DNA of 64,000 nt from Paraburkholderia sp. (GCF_028283785.1 NZ_JAPWKB010000015.1:1-64000), one strand, 5' to 3'; counted from the first letter of the stretch, positions 50,117 to 59,139 are shown. Numbers and translations: made by a program. The notes: generated by a model from the letters alone, not told the origin.

Positions 50117-50153
50117 TTCACTGAAACTCACTTCTTTATTCACTTTTAGTGAA
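50117..50153. promoter_or_regulatory. LysR operator region upstream of the tartrate dehydratase gene
   Basis: TTCACT occurs at 50117-50122 and 50139-50144, 22 bp apart, and the second copy is part of TTCACT-TTT-AGTGAA (50139-50153). The sites lie between the divergent starts and overlap the GTG start of the LysR gene at 50149. They are strong candidates for binding sites of that LysR protein, with autoregulation. Confidence 0.55.
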
Positions 50154-51039
50154 AAATGACCTCGCTTCGAATCTGGAATTCTTCGTGCTGCTGGCACGTC
50201 ACGGCAACCTGTCGGCGGCAGCGCGCGAACTCGATCTGACGCCGCCCGCCGCGACCAAGCGCCTCGCGCAGCTCGAAGCGCGGCTCGGCGTGCGGCTCGT
50301 GAACCGGACCACCCGCAGCATCAGCCTCACCAGCGAAGGCGAAACTTATCTTCATCACGCGACGCGAATTCTCGCGGACCTGCGGGACATGGAAGAAGCG
50401 GTGTCGTCGAGCCGCTCTGCACCGCGCGGTCTGTTGCGGGTAAATGCGACGCTGGGGTTCGGGCGCACCACCATCGCGCCGCTGGTGTCGGCGTTTGCGA
50501 AGCGGTATCCGCATGTCGAGGTGCAACTCGACGTGACGGACCGGCCGGTCGATCTGGTCGAAAGCGGCGTCGATCTGGCGATCCGTTTCGGGTCGTTGCC
50601 CGACAAACGCCTGAACGCGCGACGCGTAATGACCAACCGGCGTTTTCTGTGCGCGTCGCCGCGCTATCTGGAGCGTCACGGCACGCCTGCCAGCCTCGCC
50701 GATCTTGCCGCCCATCAATGCATCGTTCACCGTCAGAACGACGACGCCTACGGCGTCTGGCGACTGATACGCGACGGCCAGCCGGAAGCCGTGAAAGTAC
50801 GCGGGATGCTGTCGAGCAACGATGGCGACATCGTGCTGGGTTGGGCGCTCGACGGGCACGGCATTCTGATCCGCTCGGAATGGGATCTGGCGAAATACGT
50901 CGAGAGCGGCCGGTTGCGGGTCGTGTTGCCGGAGTTCACGCAACCGGAGGCGGATCTGTTCGTGTATTACGCGGAGAAGCGCAATCAGTCGGCGAAGGCG
51001 CGCGCGTTTATCGATTTTCTGGTGGAGCGGTTCGCTTAA
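50149..51039 (+). CDS. LysR-family regulator (probable tartrate regulator)
   Basis: The 296-residue product starts at GTG 50149 (VKNDLASNLEFFVLLARHGN). The nearby ATG is out of frame, and the start lies inside a palindrome with no upstream ribosome binding site. Leaderless translation is therefore possible. The HTH is at about 5-65 (LSAAARELDLTPPAATKRLAQLEARLG), followed by an effector domain with LLRVNATLGFGRTTIAPLV. It diverges from the D-tartrate dehydratase gene and probably responds to tartrate or a related acid. It belongs to the DmlR-like group, which includes the D-malate regulator. Confidence 0.88.
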   Translation: MKNDLASNLEFFVLLARHGNLSAAARELDLTPPAATKRLAQLEARLGVRLVNRTTRSISLTSEGETYLHHATRILADLRDMEEAVSSSRSAPRGLLRVNATLGFGRTTIAPLVSAFAKRYPHVEVQLDVTDRPVDLVESGVDLAIRFGSLPDKRLNARRVMTNRRFLCASPRYLERHGTPASLADLAAHQCIVHRQNDDAYGVWRLIRDGQPEAVKVRGMLSSNDGDIVLGWALDGHGILIRSEWDLAKYVESGRLRVVLPEFTQPEADLFVYYAEKRNQSAKARAFIDFLVERFA

Positions 51040-51088
51040 TGCGGACACTTACACGAACAATCACCCGAACGCGCACCGGAACACCCCG

Positions 51089-52339
51089 CTATCGCCGCGC
51101 GCTTTTTGGAAACAACGGATACGCCGCCATCGCGCAAGCCGCTGCCGCGAGCCAAACGCCGACCCACGAGCCCGCCGCCAGCAGATGCGGAATCGCGAGC
51201 GGCGCGACGAACAGCCCCGCGTAGACGACCGTATTCGCCATTCCCAATGCCGTTCCCGCACGCGACGTCCCCGCCAGCGTGGCCAGTTCCGTGTACGCGA
51301 CGCCATGCCACGCGGACACGCACACGCCGGCAAACACGATCATCGCGGCGATCCCGGCCGCGTCCATCTTGATGGAAACCGCAACCGACAGCGCCACGAA
51401 CGACGCCATCGCGACCAGCGTCGAGCCGCGCAGATACGCGCGCCGATTGCCGTGCCGATCGGTATAGCGGCCGCTCCACACGCGCATCGCCATTGCACCG
51501 AGCTGAACAGCCGCCATCGTCGCGGCGATCGCGCCGATTCCGAGATGTGCGAAGTCGTGCAGAAACACCGTCGCGAACGTCAGCACCGCGAACTGCGGCA
51601 CGCACAGAATGCCGATGCCCAGCACCACGCGCCAGATTCGCGCGTCGCGCAACGGGCCGGTCGCGGCCGCCGCTTTCGATGCCGCCGCCGTCGATGCACC
51701 CGGCTTCACCGCCGCCGCGAAAGGCGGCTCGATCAGCCACTTCCACGCGAATCCCGCCGACACCACGCACATCGCGGCGAGCACGCCATACACCGCCGCA
51801 AAACCGTACGATGCCGCCAGCCACGGCAAGATCAGCGCGCCGAGTCCACCGCCGAGCGGCACCGCCGTCTGCCGGATACTCATCGCCAGACCGCGCTCGC
51901 CTTCGCGGAACCACGCCATCACCGCGCGCCCGCTCGATCCGTTGACGCTGCCGCCCAGCAAGCCGGTCACGCACATCGCGAACGCCAGCCAGCCGGACGC
52001 GGGCACGCCCGCCGCCGACGGCACGACGCACCACGCCATCGCCGCGAGCGCCGCCGCCGTGGCCGACAGGCCGGTGATCAGCACGGGCCGGTCGCCCCAA
52101 CGATCGGTGAGCATGCCCCAAGGCAATTCCGACAGCGCAACGCCCAACCCCATCGCGCCGAACACCAGACCGAGCGCGGGATTGTCCAGGTGATACGCGG
52201 CGCGCAGCGACACGGCGGTCGTCGGAATGCCGGCGGCGGCGGCCGAAAAACTCGCATTGGCCGCAACGCCGACGCCCAGCACTTTCCATCGATGCGTTTC
52301 GCTGCGGGCCGCGCCGATCGCCCATTGAGATGTGCTCAT
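51089..52339 (-). CDS. MFS transporter
   Basis: The 416-residue protein has about 12 TM segments and the MFS signature (a DRWGDR loop, with GMLTDRWGDRPVL at about 75-87). The arrangement with a central charged loop is that of a drug or metabolite porter. It is divergent from the LysR gene at 52442, with a palindrome between them, so it is probably regulated by that protein. The substrate is unknown. It converges with the LysR gene at 50149. Confidence 0.88.
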   Translation of the reverse strand: MSTSQWAIGAARSETHRWKVLGVGVAANASFSAAAAGIPTTAVSLRAAYHLDNPALGLVFGAMGLGVALSELPWGMLTDRWGDRPVLITGLSATAAALAAMAWCVVPSAAGVPASGWLAFAMCVTGLLGGSVNGSSGRAVMAWFREGERGLAMSIRQTAVPLGGGLGALILPWLAASYGFAAVYGVLAAMCVVSAGFAWKWLIEPPFAAAVKPGASTAAASKAAAATGPLRDARIWRVVLGIGILCVPQFAVLTFATVFLHDFAHLGIGAIAATMAAVQLGAMAMRVWSGRYTDRHGNRRAYLRGSTLVAMASFVALSVAVSIKMDAAGIAAMIVFAGVCVSAWHGVAYTELATLAGTSRAGTALGMANTVVYAGLFVAPLAIPHLLAAGSWVGVWLAAAACAMAAYPLFPKSARR

Positions 52340-52406
52340 GCTCGCGTCTCCAAGGTTTGACGAACCCAGTTTCGCGGATTAGCATCGTCCTGAATATCAG
52401 AAAGTT

Positions 52407-52423
52407 TCGAACCAATTGTTCGA
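52407..52423. promoter_or_regulatory. Inverted repeat between MFS and LysR genes
   Basis: TCGAAC-CAATT-GTTCGA lies midway between the divergent starts at 52339 and 52442. The length and T-N11-A form fit a LysR-type binding box. Confidence 0.6.
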
Positions 52424-52441
52424 TAAAACAGGATGGTTACT

Positions 52442-53362
52442 ATGGATCACATCGACTTCGATCCCGCCGTGCTGCGCAGCTTCGTCGCGGGTATCGACCT
52501 CGGCAGCTTTGCGCGCGCAGCGGATCGCGTCGGACGCTCGACGTCGGCGGTCAGCGCGCAAATCCGCAAGCTGGAGGAACAGGCCGGCACGCCGCTCTTT
52601 CGCAAATCGGGACGCGGACTGGCGCTGACCGAAGCCGGCGACACGATGCTGGCCTACGCGCGTCGCCTGATCGCGCTCAACGACGAAGCGGCGGTCGCGG
52701 TGCGCGGCGTCGATCTCGAAGGCTGGATCCGGCTCGGCATGCAGGAAGATTTCGGCGAAGCCGTGCTGCCGGACGTGCTCGGCCGTTTTGCGCGCGCGCA
52801 TCCGAAAGTGCGGATCGAAGCGCGGGTTGCGCGCAATGCGGATTTGCTGGAACGGATCGAGACGAAGCAACTCGATCTCGCGCTGGTCTGGCGCGACGCG
52901 TCGTGGCTCGCGGACGCGCCGCGCGGTTTTAGCGTCGAACCGATTGCCGAGCCGTCGATGTGCTGGATCGGCTCGTCGTCGGTGCCGTGGACACGGCAGG
53001 ACGGCGAGCCGTTGCCGTTGATCGCGTTCGACCGGCCGTGCCTGTTTCATGGCGCCGCCGTCGCAGCGCTCGACCGCGCCGGGATTCCGTGGCGGATGGC
53101 GTTTACCAGCCCGAGTCTGTCGGGGCTATGGGCCGCTGCGGCGGCCGGTCTCGGCGTAACGGTTCGCACCCATTGCGGCTTGCCTTCGGGTGTCGAAACG
53201 CTGCCTGCGGCCGCGTCGGGATTGCCCGCGTTACCGACGATTCCGCTCGCGCTGCTGCGCGCCGACGCAAGCGCGAGCCCATCGGTGGAGCGCCTCGCGT
53301 CGATCATGCTCGACGCCGTCCGCAGCGTCGCAAGTCTGCCGGTGCAGCGCGTGGCCGCGTGA
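52442..53362 (+). CDS. LysR-family regulator
   Basis: From ATG 52442 (MDHIDFDPAV) the product is 306 residues. The HTH is at about 8-66 (LRSFVAGIDLGSFARAADRVGRSTSAVSAQIRKLEEQ). The effector domain holds IRLGMQEDFGEAVLPDVLG near 96. It is divergent from the MFS transporter and should regulate it through the palindrome at 52407-52423. An in-frame ATG three codons earlier is an alternative start. A stem-loop follows its stop. Confidence 0.9.
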   Translation: MDHIDFDPAVLRSFVAGIDLGSFARAADRVGRSTSAVSAQIRKLEEQAGTPLFRKSGRGLALTEAGDTMLAYARRLIALNDEAAVAVRGVDLEGWIRLGMQEDFGEAVLPDVLGRFARAHPKVRIEARVARNADLLERIETKQLDLALVWRDASWLADAPRGFSVEPIAEPSMCWIGSSSVPWTRQDGEPLPLIAFDRPCLFHGAAVAALDRAGIPWRMAFTSPSLSGLWAAAAAGLGVTVRTHCGLPSGVETLPAAASGLPALPTIPLALLRADASASPSVERLASIMLDAVRSVASLPVQRVAA

Positions 53363-53364
53363 CA

Positions 53365-53398
53365 GCGCCCGTCGGTTCCACGTGGGAACGACGGGCGC
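53365..53398. terminator. Stem-loop between convergent LysR and nitrilase genes
   Basis: GCGCCCGTC pairs with GACGGGCGC, extended inward by GTTCC/GGAAC with one mismatch. It stands between two convergent genes. There is no T-run, so it may act as a bidirectional, imperfect terminator. Confidence 0.45.
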
Positions 53399-53441
53399 GG
53401 ACGGGTCTAAAGCGGAACCGCGATGTCGCGGCCTGACGTCG

Positions 53442-54521
53442 TCAGAATTGCGCGGACAACGCGCCGTCGCGCGCGATGTCCTGAGCCGTCGAGCGTGATG
53501 CGCCCGACGCCGGTTTCGCTTCGCTTGCGCCCGGCGCGCGCGGCGTATCGCGCCAAGTCACCGGCTCTTGCCGCTCGCGATTCACCGTCAGCGAAAACAC
53601 GTCGTAGCGGTTGTAATAGCCGACGACATCGTGAAACTGCTTCGGCTCGACGCAACGGTTCAGATCGAACTCCGCGTAAGCGATGCCTTCGTCGTCGCTC
53701 AACATATCGCCGACCGGCGAGCCGGTCGGATCGACGAACATCGTCGCCGCGCGCGGCGAACCATCGAGCACGGCCGCCGCTTGCGGGTCGCGCGCCACCA
53801 GAAAGTCGCGCATTTCCGCGTCCATATACCCGGCCGAAATAATGCCGAATGCCTTCGCTTCGAACGAATGCGCGCCCGCACGCAAGCGGTTCGCCGCGAC
53901 GTTATTGAAGTTGCCGCCGCTCGCGGGCCGACGCGTCGGCCACAACGCGGGCCAGCTCGAAATATGAATCTGCTCGCCTTGCGCGATCAGCGCGTAACGC
54001 GCAAGCGGATTGGTGTTCTCACCGCAGATCAGACCGCCGATGCGCCCGATCCGCGTATCGGCGACTTGCAGACCGGCACCGTCGCCTGCGGCCCATACGA
54101 GCTTTTCGTAGAACGTCGGCACCAGCTTGCGATGATGGTTGACGACAGCGCCGCGATCGTCAACCAGCACGTTCGAATTCCACAGACAGCCGACGCTCGC
54201 ATGCGAACGCTCGCTGAATCCAAGCGACACGAATACGCCGCTGCGTGCCGCTTCCGCTGCGATTTCGTCGATCTCGGGGCCGTCCGCGTAGATGCTTTCC
54301 TGCGCGAAACGCTCGAACAGATCGTGGTTGTCGATCGGCGCCCACAGCGATGCCCAGACAGGAAACGCAGGAATAAACGACTCGGGAAACGCGACCAGTT
54401 GCGCGCCGTGACGGCTCGCTTCGCGAATCAGCGAGATCGCTTTCGCGACCGTCGCGCGCTTGTTCAGAAACACCGGCGCGGCATGCGCGGCGGCGACTTT
54501 GACTACGGGAAGATAAGACAT
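53442..54521 (-). CDS. Nitrilase
   Basis: From ATG 54519-54521 (MSYLPVVKVA) after CGGAAAAGCG the product is 359 residues. The catalytic triad is Glu47 (AFPESFIP), Lys132 (HHRKLVPT) and Cys166 (LICGENTNP), the pattern of true nitrilases. It hydrolyses a nitrile to the carboxylic acid and ammonia in the cytoplasm. A C-terminal extension with TWRDTPRAPGASEAKP is disordered and typical. It stands 31 bases after the symporter gene in the same direction, so the three genes DUF485, symporter and nitrilase form an operon. The start is fixed by the ribosome binding site. The substrate range is unknown. Confidence 0.92.
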   Translation of the reverse strand: MSYLPVVKVAAAHAAPVFLNKRATVAKAISLIREASRHGAQLVAFPESFIPAFPVWASLWAPIDNHDLFERFAQESIYADGPEIDEIAAEAARSGVFVSLGFSERSHASVGCLWNSNVLVDDRGAVVNHHRKLVPTFYEKLVWAAGDGAGLQVADTRIGRIGGLICGENTNPLARYALIAQGEQIHISSWPALWPTRRPASGGNFNNVAANRLRAGAHSFEAKAFGIISAGYMDAEMRDFLVARDPQAAAVLDGSPRAATMFVDPTGSPVGDMLSDDEGIAYAEFDLNRCVEPKQFHDVVGYYNRYDVFSLTVNRERQEPVTWRDTPRAPGASEAKPASGASRSTAQDIARDGALSAQF

Positions 54522-54552
54522 TGCGCTTTTCCGGAATTGAATCGAAGGAAGG

Positions 54553-56424
54553 TCAGTGGTCGAGTGCGGTGACCGCGCCGTAGCCGGTTTCCCTGCGCAC
54601 GACGAGTTCGGCCCAGCGCGACGACGCGGTCGCATCGCGGGTGAACAAGGACACCAGAAACACCAGCAGGAAGCCGATCGGGATCGAGATGATTCCCGGA
54701 TTGCGCAGCCCGATCAGCGGTGCGCTCAGCCCGACGAGGCTCGTCGCGTCGGCTGCGATATGGCTCGCCGTCGCGATCGCGGCGCTGCGTTCGGCCAGCA
54801 GCGCGCTGCGTTGCGCGGCGTCCTGAACCGTCGGCAAACGGGTGTCGATGACCGCGACACGGTCGAGCGCGGCCTGACGCTGCATCGACGGATACGTCAT
54901 GTTGGGCGACACCAGTACGAGCACGATCGCGACCAGCGTGCCGCCGATAATCCCGATCAGCACGCCTTGCGTCGTGCAGCGCTTCCAGTACAAGGTCAGC
55001 ACGAGTGCGGGCAGATTCGCCGATGCGGCAACCGCGTAACCCAGCCCGACCAGTTGCGCGACGTTCTGGCCGCGCGCGAGAATGCTCACCGAAATCGCCA
55101 CCACGCCGACGAACAGCGTCGCGATACGCGCAGCGACGACCTGCTGACGCTCGCTCGCCTCACCGCCGCGCACCGCGCCGACGTACACGTCGTGCGCCAG
55201 CGACGATGCCGCAGCCAGCGTCAGTCCCGCGACCACCGCGACGATCGTTGCGAACGCAACCGCAGCAATGAACGCCAGCATCAGATCGCCGCCGACGCTG
55301 TTCGGGCCGCCGGTCAGCGCCTGGGCCAGCAGCGGTGCGGCGAGATTGCCGCCTTTATCCAGCGATGAAATCATCGGCGCACCGACGAAGTACGCGGCCG
55401 CAAAACCGATCACGATGATGAACAGGTGACATGCGCCGATCCCGAGCATCGCCCACATCACCGAATGACGTGCGGCGCGTGCATCTTTCACCGTAAAAAA
55501 GCGCATCAGGATATGCGGCATCGCGGCGGTGCCGAGCACCAGCGCAAGACCGAGCGACAGCAGTTCGAGCGGCTTGTTCAGGAACAGTCCCGGTTCGAGA
55601 AAACGCCAGCCGAGTTCGTCGCCGCGCAGCGATGCCGCCGCCGACAGCGTCGCGACGTGCGCCTGCACGAACGGGCTATGGACGATGCCATCCATGAACG
55701 CCGGCACCCGAAAACCGAACGGCAGCCACGCCAGCACCACCAGAATGAACGATGCGCCGATCAGCAGAACCGCCTTGATCACCTGCACCCACGTGGTCGC
55801 GCGCATCCCGCCGCAGGCCACGTAGATCAGCATCAATGCGCCGACGCCGATCACCGACACGTTGTAGTCGATACCGACCAGCGCGCGCACGATCACCGCG
55901 CCGCCGACGATCTGCGGAATCATGTACGCAAGCGCCACCACCACGCTCGATACCGCCGACACGGCCTTGGTCGAACGGAAGCTGTTGCGCATCGCGAGCA
56001 CGTCGCCGATGGTGTAGCGCCCGAGGTTGCGGCACGGCTCCGCGATAAACAGCAGTACCGGAATAAACGCTGCGAAGAAACCGACCAGATAGATCATCCC
56101 GTCGAAACCGTACAACGCGATCAGGCCCGACGCACCCAGAAACGCGGCGGCGGACAGATAATCGCCGGCAATCGCCAGACCGTTTTTCGCGGGACTGATT
56201 GCACCGCCTGCCGTATAAAAATCGCCCGCAGTGCGATTGCGTCGCGACGCGAACCACGTGATCAGCAAGGTCGACAGAATCACCAGCCCAAACACGAAAA
56301 AGGTCAGACCGTGATGCGTGATCGCGGTTTTCGTAACGGGTTCGGCGCTGGCTGTCGCCGACACGGCCGTCGCGCCGATTGCGCCGAACGTGCCGGTCAG
56401 ACGTGGATATCGTTTAAAACGCAT
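54553..56424 (-). CDS. Sodium:solute symporter of the acetate (ActP) type
   Basis: The 623-residue protein is an SSS-family transporter with about 13-14 TM segments. It starts with a leader-like segment and continues LTFFVFGLVILSTLLITWFASRRNRT. The family blocks GDYLSAAAFLGASGLIAL and GGNLAAPLLAQALTGG are visible, with a long C-terminal part. The best resemblance is ActP (YjcG), which takes up acetate and other short carboxylates. The DUF485 gene overlaps its start by 11 bases. A nitrilase gene follows, so it may import or export the carboxylate or nitrile used by that enzyme. Confidence 0.9.
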   Translation of the reverse strand: MRFKRYPRLTGTFGAIGATAVSATASAEPVTKTAITHHGLTFFVFGLVILSTLLITWFASRRNRTAGDFYTAGGAISPAKNGLAIAGDYLSAAAFLGASGLIALYGFDGMIYLVGFFAAFIPVLLFIAEPCRNLGRYTIGDVLAMRNSFRSTKAVSAVSSVVVALAYMIPQIVGGAVIVRALVGIDYNVSVIGVGALMLIYVACGGMRATTWVQVIKAVLLIGASFILVVLAWLPFGFRVPAFMDGIVHSPFVQAHVATLSAAASLRGDELGWRFLEPGLFLNKPLELLSLGLALVLGTAAMPHILMRFFTVKDARAARHSVMWAMLGIGACHLFIIVIGFAAAYFVGAPMISSLDKGGNLAAPLLAQALTGGPNSVGGDLMLAFIAAVAFATIVAVVAGLTLAAASSLAHDVYVGAVRGGEASERQQVVAARIATLFVGVVAISVSILARGQNVAQLVGLGYAVAASANLPALVLTLYWKRCTTQGVLIGIIGGTLVAIVLVLVSPNMTYPSMQRQAALDRVAVIDTRLPTVQDAAQRSALLAERSAAIATASHIAADATSLVGLSAPLIGLRNPGIISIPIGFLLVFLVSLFTRDATASSRWAELVVRRETGYGAVTALDH

Positions 56425-56764
56425 GGCTTTGCTCCCGCGACGAAACTGGCACGTCGAGCGATGCGCCGACCGGTGCGATCGTGGTCACCGCGCGGTCGAG
56501 CGTGGCGACGCGCCGCAGGAACACATACGCAATCACGCCGCCGAACGGGTACTGCGAGATCGCGAACAGCGTGCCGAGATTGATGCCCGGCGCGAGTCGG
56601 ATCCTGAAGAAATCGGGCGCCCATGCGATCAGCGCGGGAATCGAAAAGTAATAGACGGCCGCCAGCACGCCGAGCGTGACGATCGTATTGCGGCGTCTGC
56701 GGGCCAGTTGCTGGAAACGCTCGCTCTTGTAGATGGCGTCCCAGTCGATCTCAGCGTCATTCAT
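56414..56764 (-). CDS. DUF485 protein (YjcH-like)
   Basis: From ATG 56762-56764 (MNDAEIDWDAIYKSERFQQL), after AGGGAGAGAG, the product is 116 residues. The DUF485 motif with ERFQQLARRRRNTIVTLGVLAAVYYFSI (about 15-43) and a second membrane segment near 65-82 are present. In acs-yjcH-actP operons DUF485 proteins accompany the acetate symporter and may assist it. The stop overlaps the symporter start by 11 bases. It is the first gene of the operon. The palindrome 100 bases upstream should be its operator. Confidence 0.9.
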   Translation of the reverse strand: MNDAEIDWDAIYKSERFQQLARRRRNTIVTLGVLAAVYYFSIPALIAWAPDFFRIRLAPGINLGTLFAISQYPFGGVIAYVFLRRVATLDRAVTTIAPVGASLDVPVSSREQSHAF

Positions 56765-56862
56765 GAAACTCTCTCCCTGTCGTTTCGGTGGTACGGGATA
56801 CACGCGATGACCGCAGTCTACGAACGCCGAATTTCCTGACGAACCTGAAAACAATCACTGGC

Positions 56863-56880
56863 CTGTGCAAATTTGCACAG
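56863..56880. promoter_or_regulatory. Perfect 18-bp palindrome between DUF485 and LysR genes
   Basis: CTGTGCAAATTTGCACAG is a perfect inverted repeat of 18 bases in the divergent gap between 56764 and 56929. It contains TGCAAATTTGCA, a strong LysR-type T-N11-A box. It is likely the binding site of the LysR protein at 56929 on its own promoter and that of the symporter operon. Confidence 0.75.
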
Positions 56881-56928
56881 CGATGATGGAGTTGAACGGG
56901 ATTTCCGACTTTCTACTCCATTCTTCCG

Positions 56929-57825
56929 ATGAATCTGAACCGATTGAGCTGGGACGATCTGCGCGTATTTCTGGCGGTTGCGCGCGCGGGCAATCTGTCC
57001 AAGGCGGGGCGCGCGCTCAAGATGGATCACGCCACCGTCGGGCGGCGCATTTCCGCACTGGAATTCGCGCTGGAGACGCCGGTTTTCGAACGCGACCGGA
57101 TGGGCTACCGGCTCAATGCGCAAGGCCGCGACATGCTCGCGTATGTCGAAGCGGTCGAAGCGAACGTGCTCGCGCTAGGCGACACGCTCGACGCCGACCA
57201 TCCCGGCCTGACCGGCCATGTGCGGATCGCGACGATGGAAGGCATCGCTTCGCTGTATCTGAGCGAGCAGTTCGTCGAACTGAAACGCCAGCATCCGTCG
57301 ATTGCGATCGAACTGGTGACGTCCGCGCACGACGTGCGCATCTCGCATCGCGAAGCCGACCTGTTTATGGGCTTTTTCGAGCCGCGCGGACCGAATCTCG
57401 ACATTCGTCAGATCGGTCAGTTTCCGCTGCATCTGTACGCTCATCCTGCGTATCTGAGCGAGGCCGGCACGCCGCAAACGGTCGAGGATTTGCGCGCGCA
57501 TCGTTTCGTCGGGTATATCCCGGACCTGATCCAGCTCGACGCGGTGCGCTGGCTCGACGACGTGATTGCCAATCCGTCCACCGGTTTCTATTCGAGCAGC
57601 ATGCTCGCGCAGATGTTCGCCGCGGCGGCGGGCGCCGGGATCGTGATGCTGCCGTCGTTCGCGCGCGCCGGACGCTTTGGGCTGGTGCAGATTCTCGACG
57701 GACAGATCGACGTCCGCCGCGATGTGTGGCTCAGTTCACATCAATACCTGCAACGCGTGCCGCGGATGCGCAAAGTGGCGGCGTTTCTGGCGGAGATCAT
57801 GGAGCGCGATTACCCGGTGCGGTGA
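56929..57825 (+). CDS. LysR-family regulator of the symporter-nitrilase operon
   Basis: The 298-residue protein begins MNLNRLSWDDLRVFLAVARAGNLSKAGRAL and has the recognition segment KMDHATVGRRISALEFALETP. The effector domain follows with HVRIATMEGIASLYLSEQFVEL. It is divergent from the DUF485-symporter-nitrilase operon and a perfect palindrome lies between them. It therefore probably controls that operon in response to the substrate acid or nitrile. The start is typical of the family. Confidence 0.9.
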   Translation: MNLNRLSWDDLRVFLAVARAGNLSKAGRALKMDHATVGRRISALEFALETPVFERDRMGYRLNAQGRDMLAYVEAVEANVLALGDTLDADHPGLTGHVRIATMEGIASLYLSEQFVELKRQHPSIAIELVTSAHDVRISHREADLFMGFFEPRGPNLDIRQIGQFPLHLYAHPAYLSEAGTPQTVEDLRAHRFVGYIPDLIQLDAVRWLDDVIANPSTGFYSSSMLAQMFAAAAGAGIVMLPSFARAGRFGLVQILDGQIDVRRDVWLSSHQYLQRVPRMRKVAAFLAEIMERDYPVR

Positions 57826-58030
57826 ACGGTCACAAAGTGATGTCGCGAACTGATGTCAGGAAATGTCGCGACAGCGGGCAGTCGCGCGCAAACCCTTGTC
57901 CAGCAAGCCTTCGTCGCGGTGAAACAGCGTGACATACTTCACCGGCTGATTTATTTCACGCGTCCTTCTACAGTGCGGTCATTGCCACGACGCAGTGCGA
58001 AAACGTGGCCCGACACCCGAAGGACACATC

Positions 58031-59101
58031 GTGAACAATCGCTTGCTCCAGACTCAGGTTTTCGCCGCCCCGGCCTCGTCGACCACGGCTCTTTTTTCCT
58101 CGCGCGGCATCGTACGCAAACTGATTCTCGCCGCGTCGGCCGCGGCGTTGACGTTCGGTAGCGCGTCGGCGTTCGCGTGGTCGCAACATGCGACTGCGTA
58201 CACGTCGCACGGCACCTACAACGGCGCGCGCTACGGTTCCTGCGGCGGCGCAAGCTGCTCGCATGCGGGCGGCGTGGCGGGCCCCTACGGCGGTTTTGCG
58301 ACCAACACCGGCACGGTGACGCGCAATGCGCCGGGTCAGTTCTCGAACAGCGGCACCGCGACCGGACGCAACGGCAACCAGGTCCAGCACGCGGGCGACA
58401 CCAGCTGCGCGGGCGGCAGCTGTGCGCACACCGGCACGCTCACAGGACCTGACGGCAAAACCGCCACCACCTCCGGCGAAGTCACGAAAAACGCGCCGGG
58501 ACAGTATTCGTCGTCGGGATCGGTGACGGGAGCGAACGGCAACACGGTCGGACACTCGGCGTCGACGAATTGCGCGGGCAATACCTGCAATCGTTCCGGC
58601 ACGGTGACCGGTCAGGATGGCGGCACCGTCAATCACAACGGCACCGCGACGCGGGTGGCGCCGGGCGTGGTGACGACGTCGGCGAGCGCGACCGGCGTTC
58701 ACGGCAACACCGTGACGACAGGCGGCACGGTCGTTACCACCGGCGTGGTGGCGACAGGCGGCACGACCGTGGTGGTCGCGCCCAAGCCGGTCGTCGTGGC
58801 GCCGCCGGTTGTGTATGTGCCGCCGCCGGTGGTGGTGGCGTCGGCTCCGGCTGCCGTCGTGGTGACGACACCGGCCGCTGTGGTAACCCCACCGCCCGTC
58901 GTGGTCGCGAAGCCCGCGCCGCAGGTTGTCGTCGTCGCGTCGCCCCCGCCGCCGCCGCACGCGGTGTTGATCGCGCCGCCGCCCCCGCATGCCGTGGTGA
59001 TCGCGCCGCGGATGGTGTATGTCGCGCCGGCGCGACGTGCCGCTGTGTGGGTGCCCGCGCATTGGATCGGTCGCGTGTTCGTTCCGGCGCATTGGGCCTG
59101 A
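58031..59101 (+). CDS. Secreted protein with three 55-residue Cys-pair repeats
   Basis: The 356-residue product starts at GTG 58031 (VNNRLLQTQV). Its signal peptide is unusually long, with the hydrophobic core at about 30-50 (KLILAASAAALTFGSASAFA). Then come three tandem repeats of exactly 55 residues. Each opens with a Cys-x4-Cys pair (Cys71/76, 126/131, 181/186) and contains a Gly-Asn turn and an APGQ-like motif. The next about 110 residues are a Val/Pro/Ala low-complexity stretch. The end carries two PAHW motifs. The cysteines could form disulfides or bind metal. No domain family was recognised. It is probably a cell-surface or extracellular protein of its own type. Confidence 0.75.
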   Translation: MNNRLLQTQVFAAPASSTTALFSSRGIVRKLILAASAAALTFGSASAFAWSQHATAYTSHGTYNGARYGSCGGASCSHAGGVAGPYGGFATNTGTVTRNAPGQFSNSGTATGRNGNQVQHAGDTSCAGGSCAHTGTLTGPDGKTATTSGEVTKNAPGQYSSSGSVTGANGNTVGHSASTNCAGNTCNRSGTVTGQDGGTVNHNGTATRVAPGVVTTSASATGVHGNTVTTGGTVVTTGVVATGGTTVVVAPKPVVVAPPVVYVPPPVVVASAPAAVVVTTPAAVVTPPPVVVAKPAPQVVVVASPPPPPHAVLIAPPPPHAVVIAPRMVYVAPARRAAVWVPAHWIGRVFVPAHWA

Positions 59102-59139
59102 TCCGGCGTCACCGCTGTTATTCCCCGCTTCCGTTTATG

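Noticed and set aside
57840..57871. Direct repeat ATGTCGCGA at 57840 and 57863
   Set aside because: Two short GC-rich copies close to a gene end are weak evidence. No second signal such as a promoter fits them.
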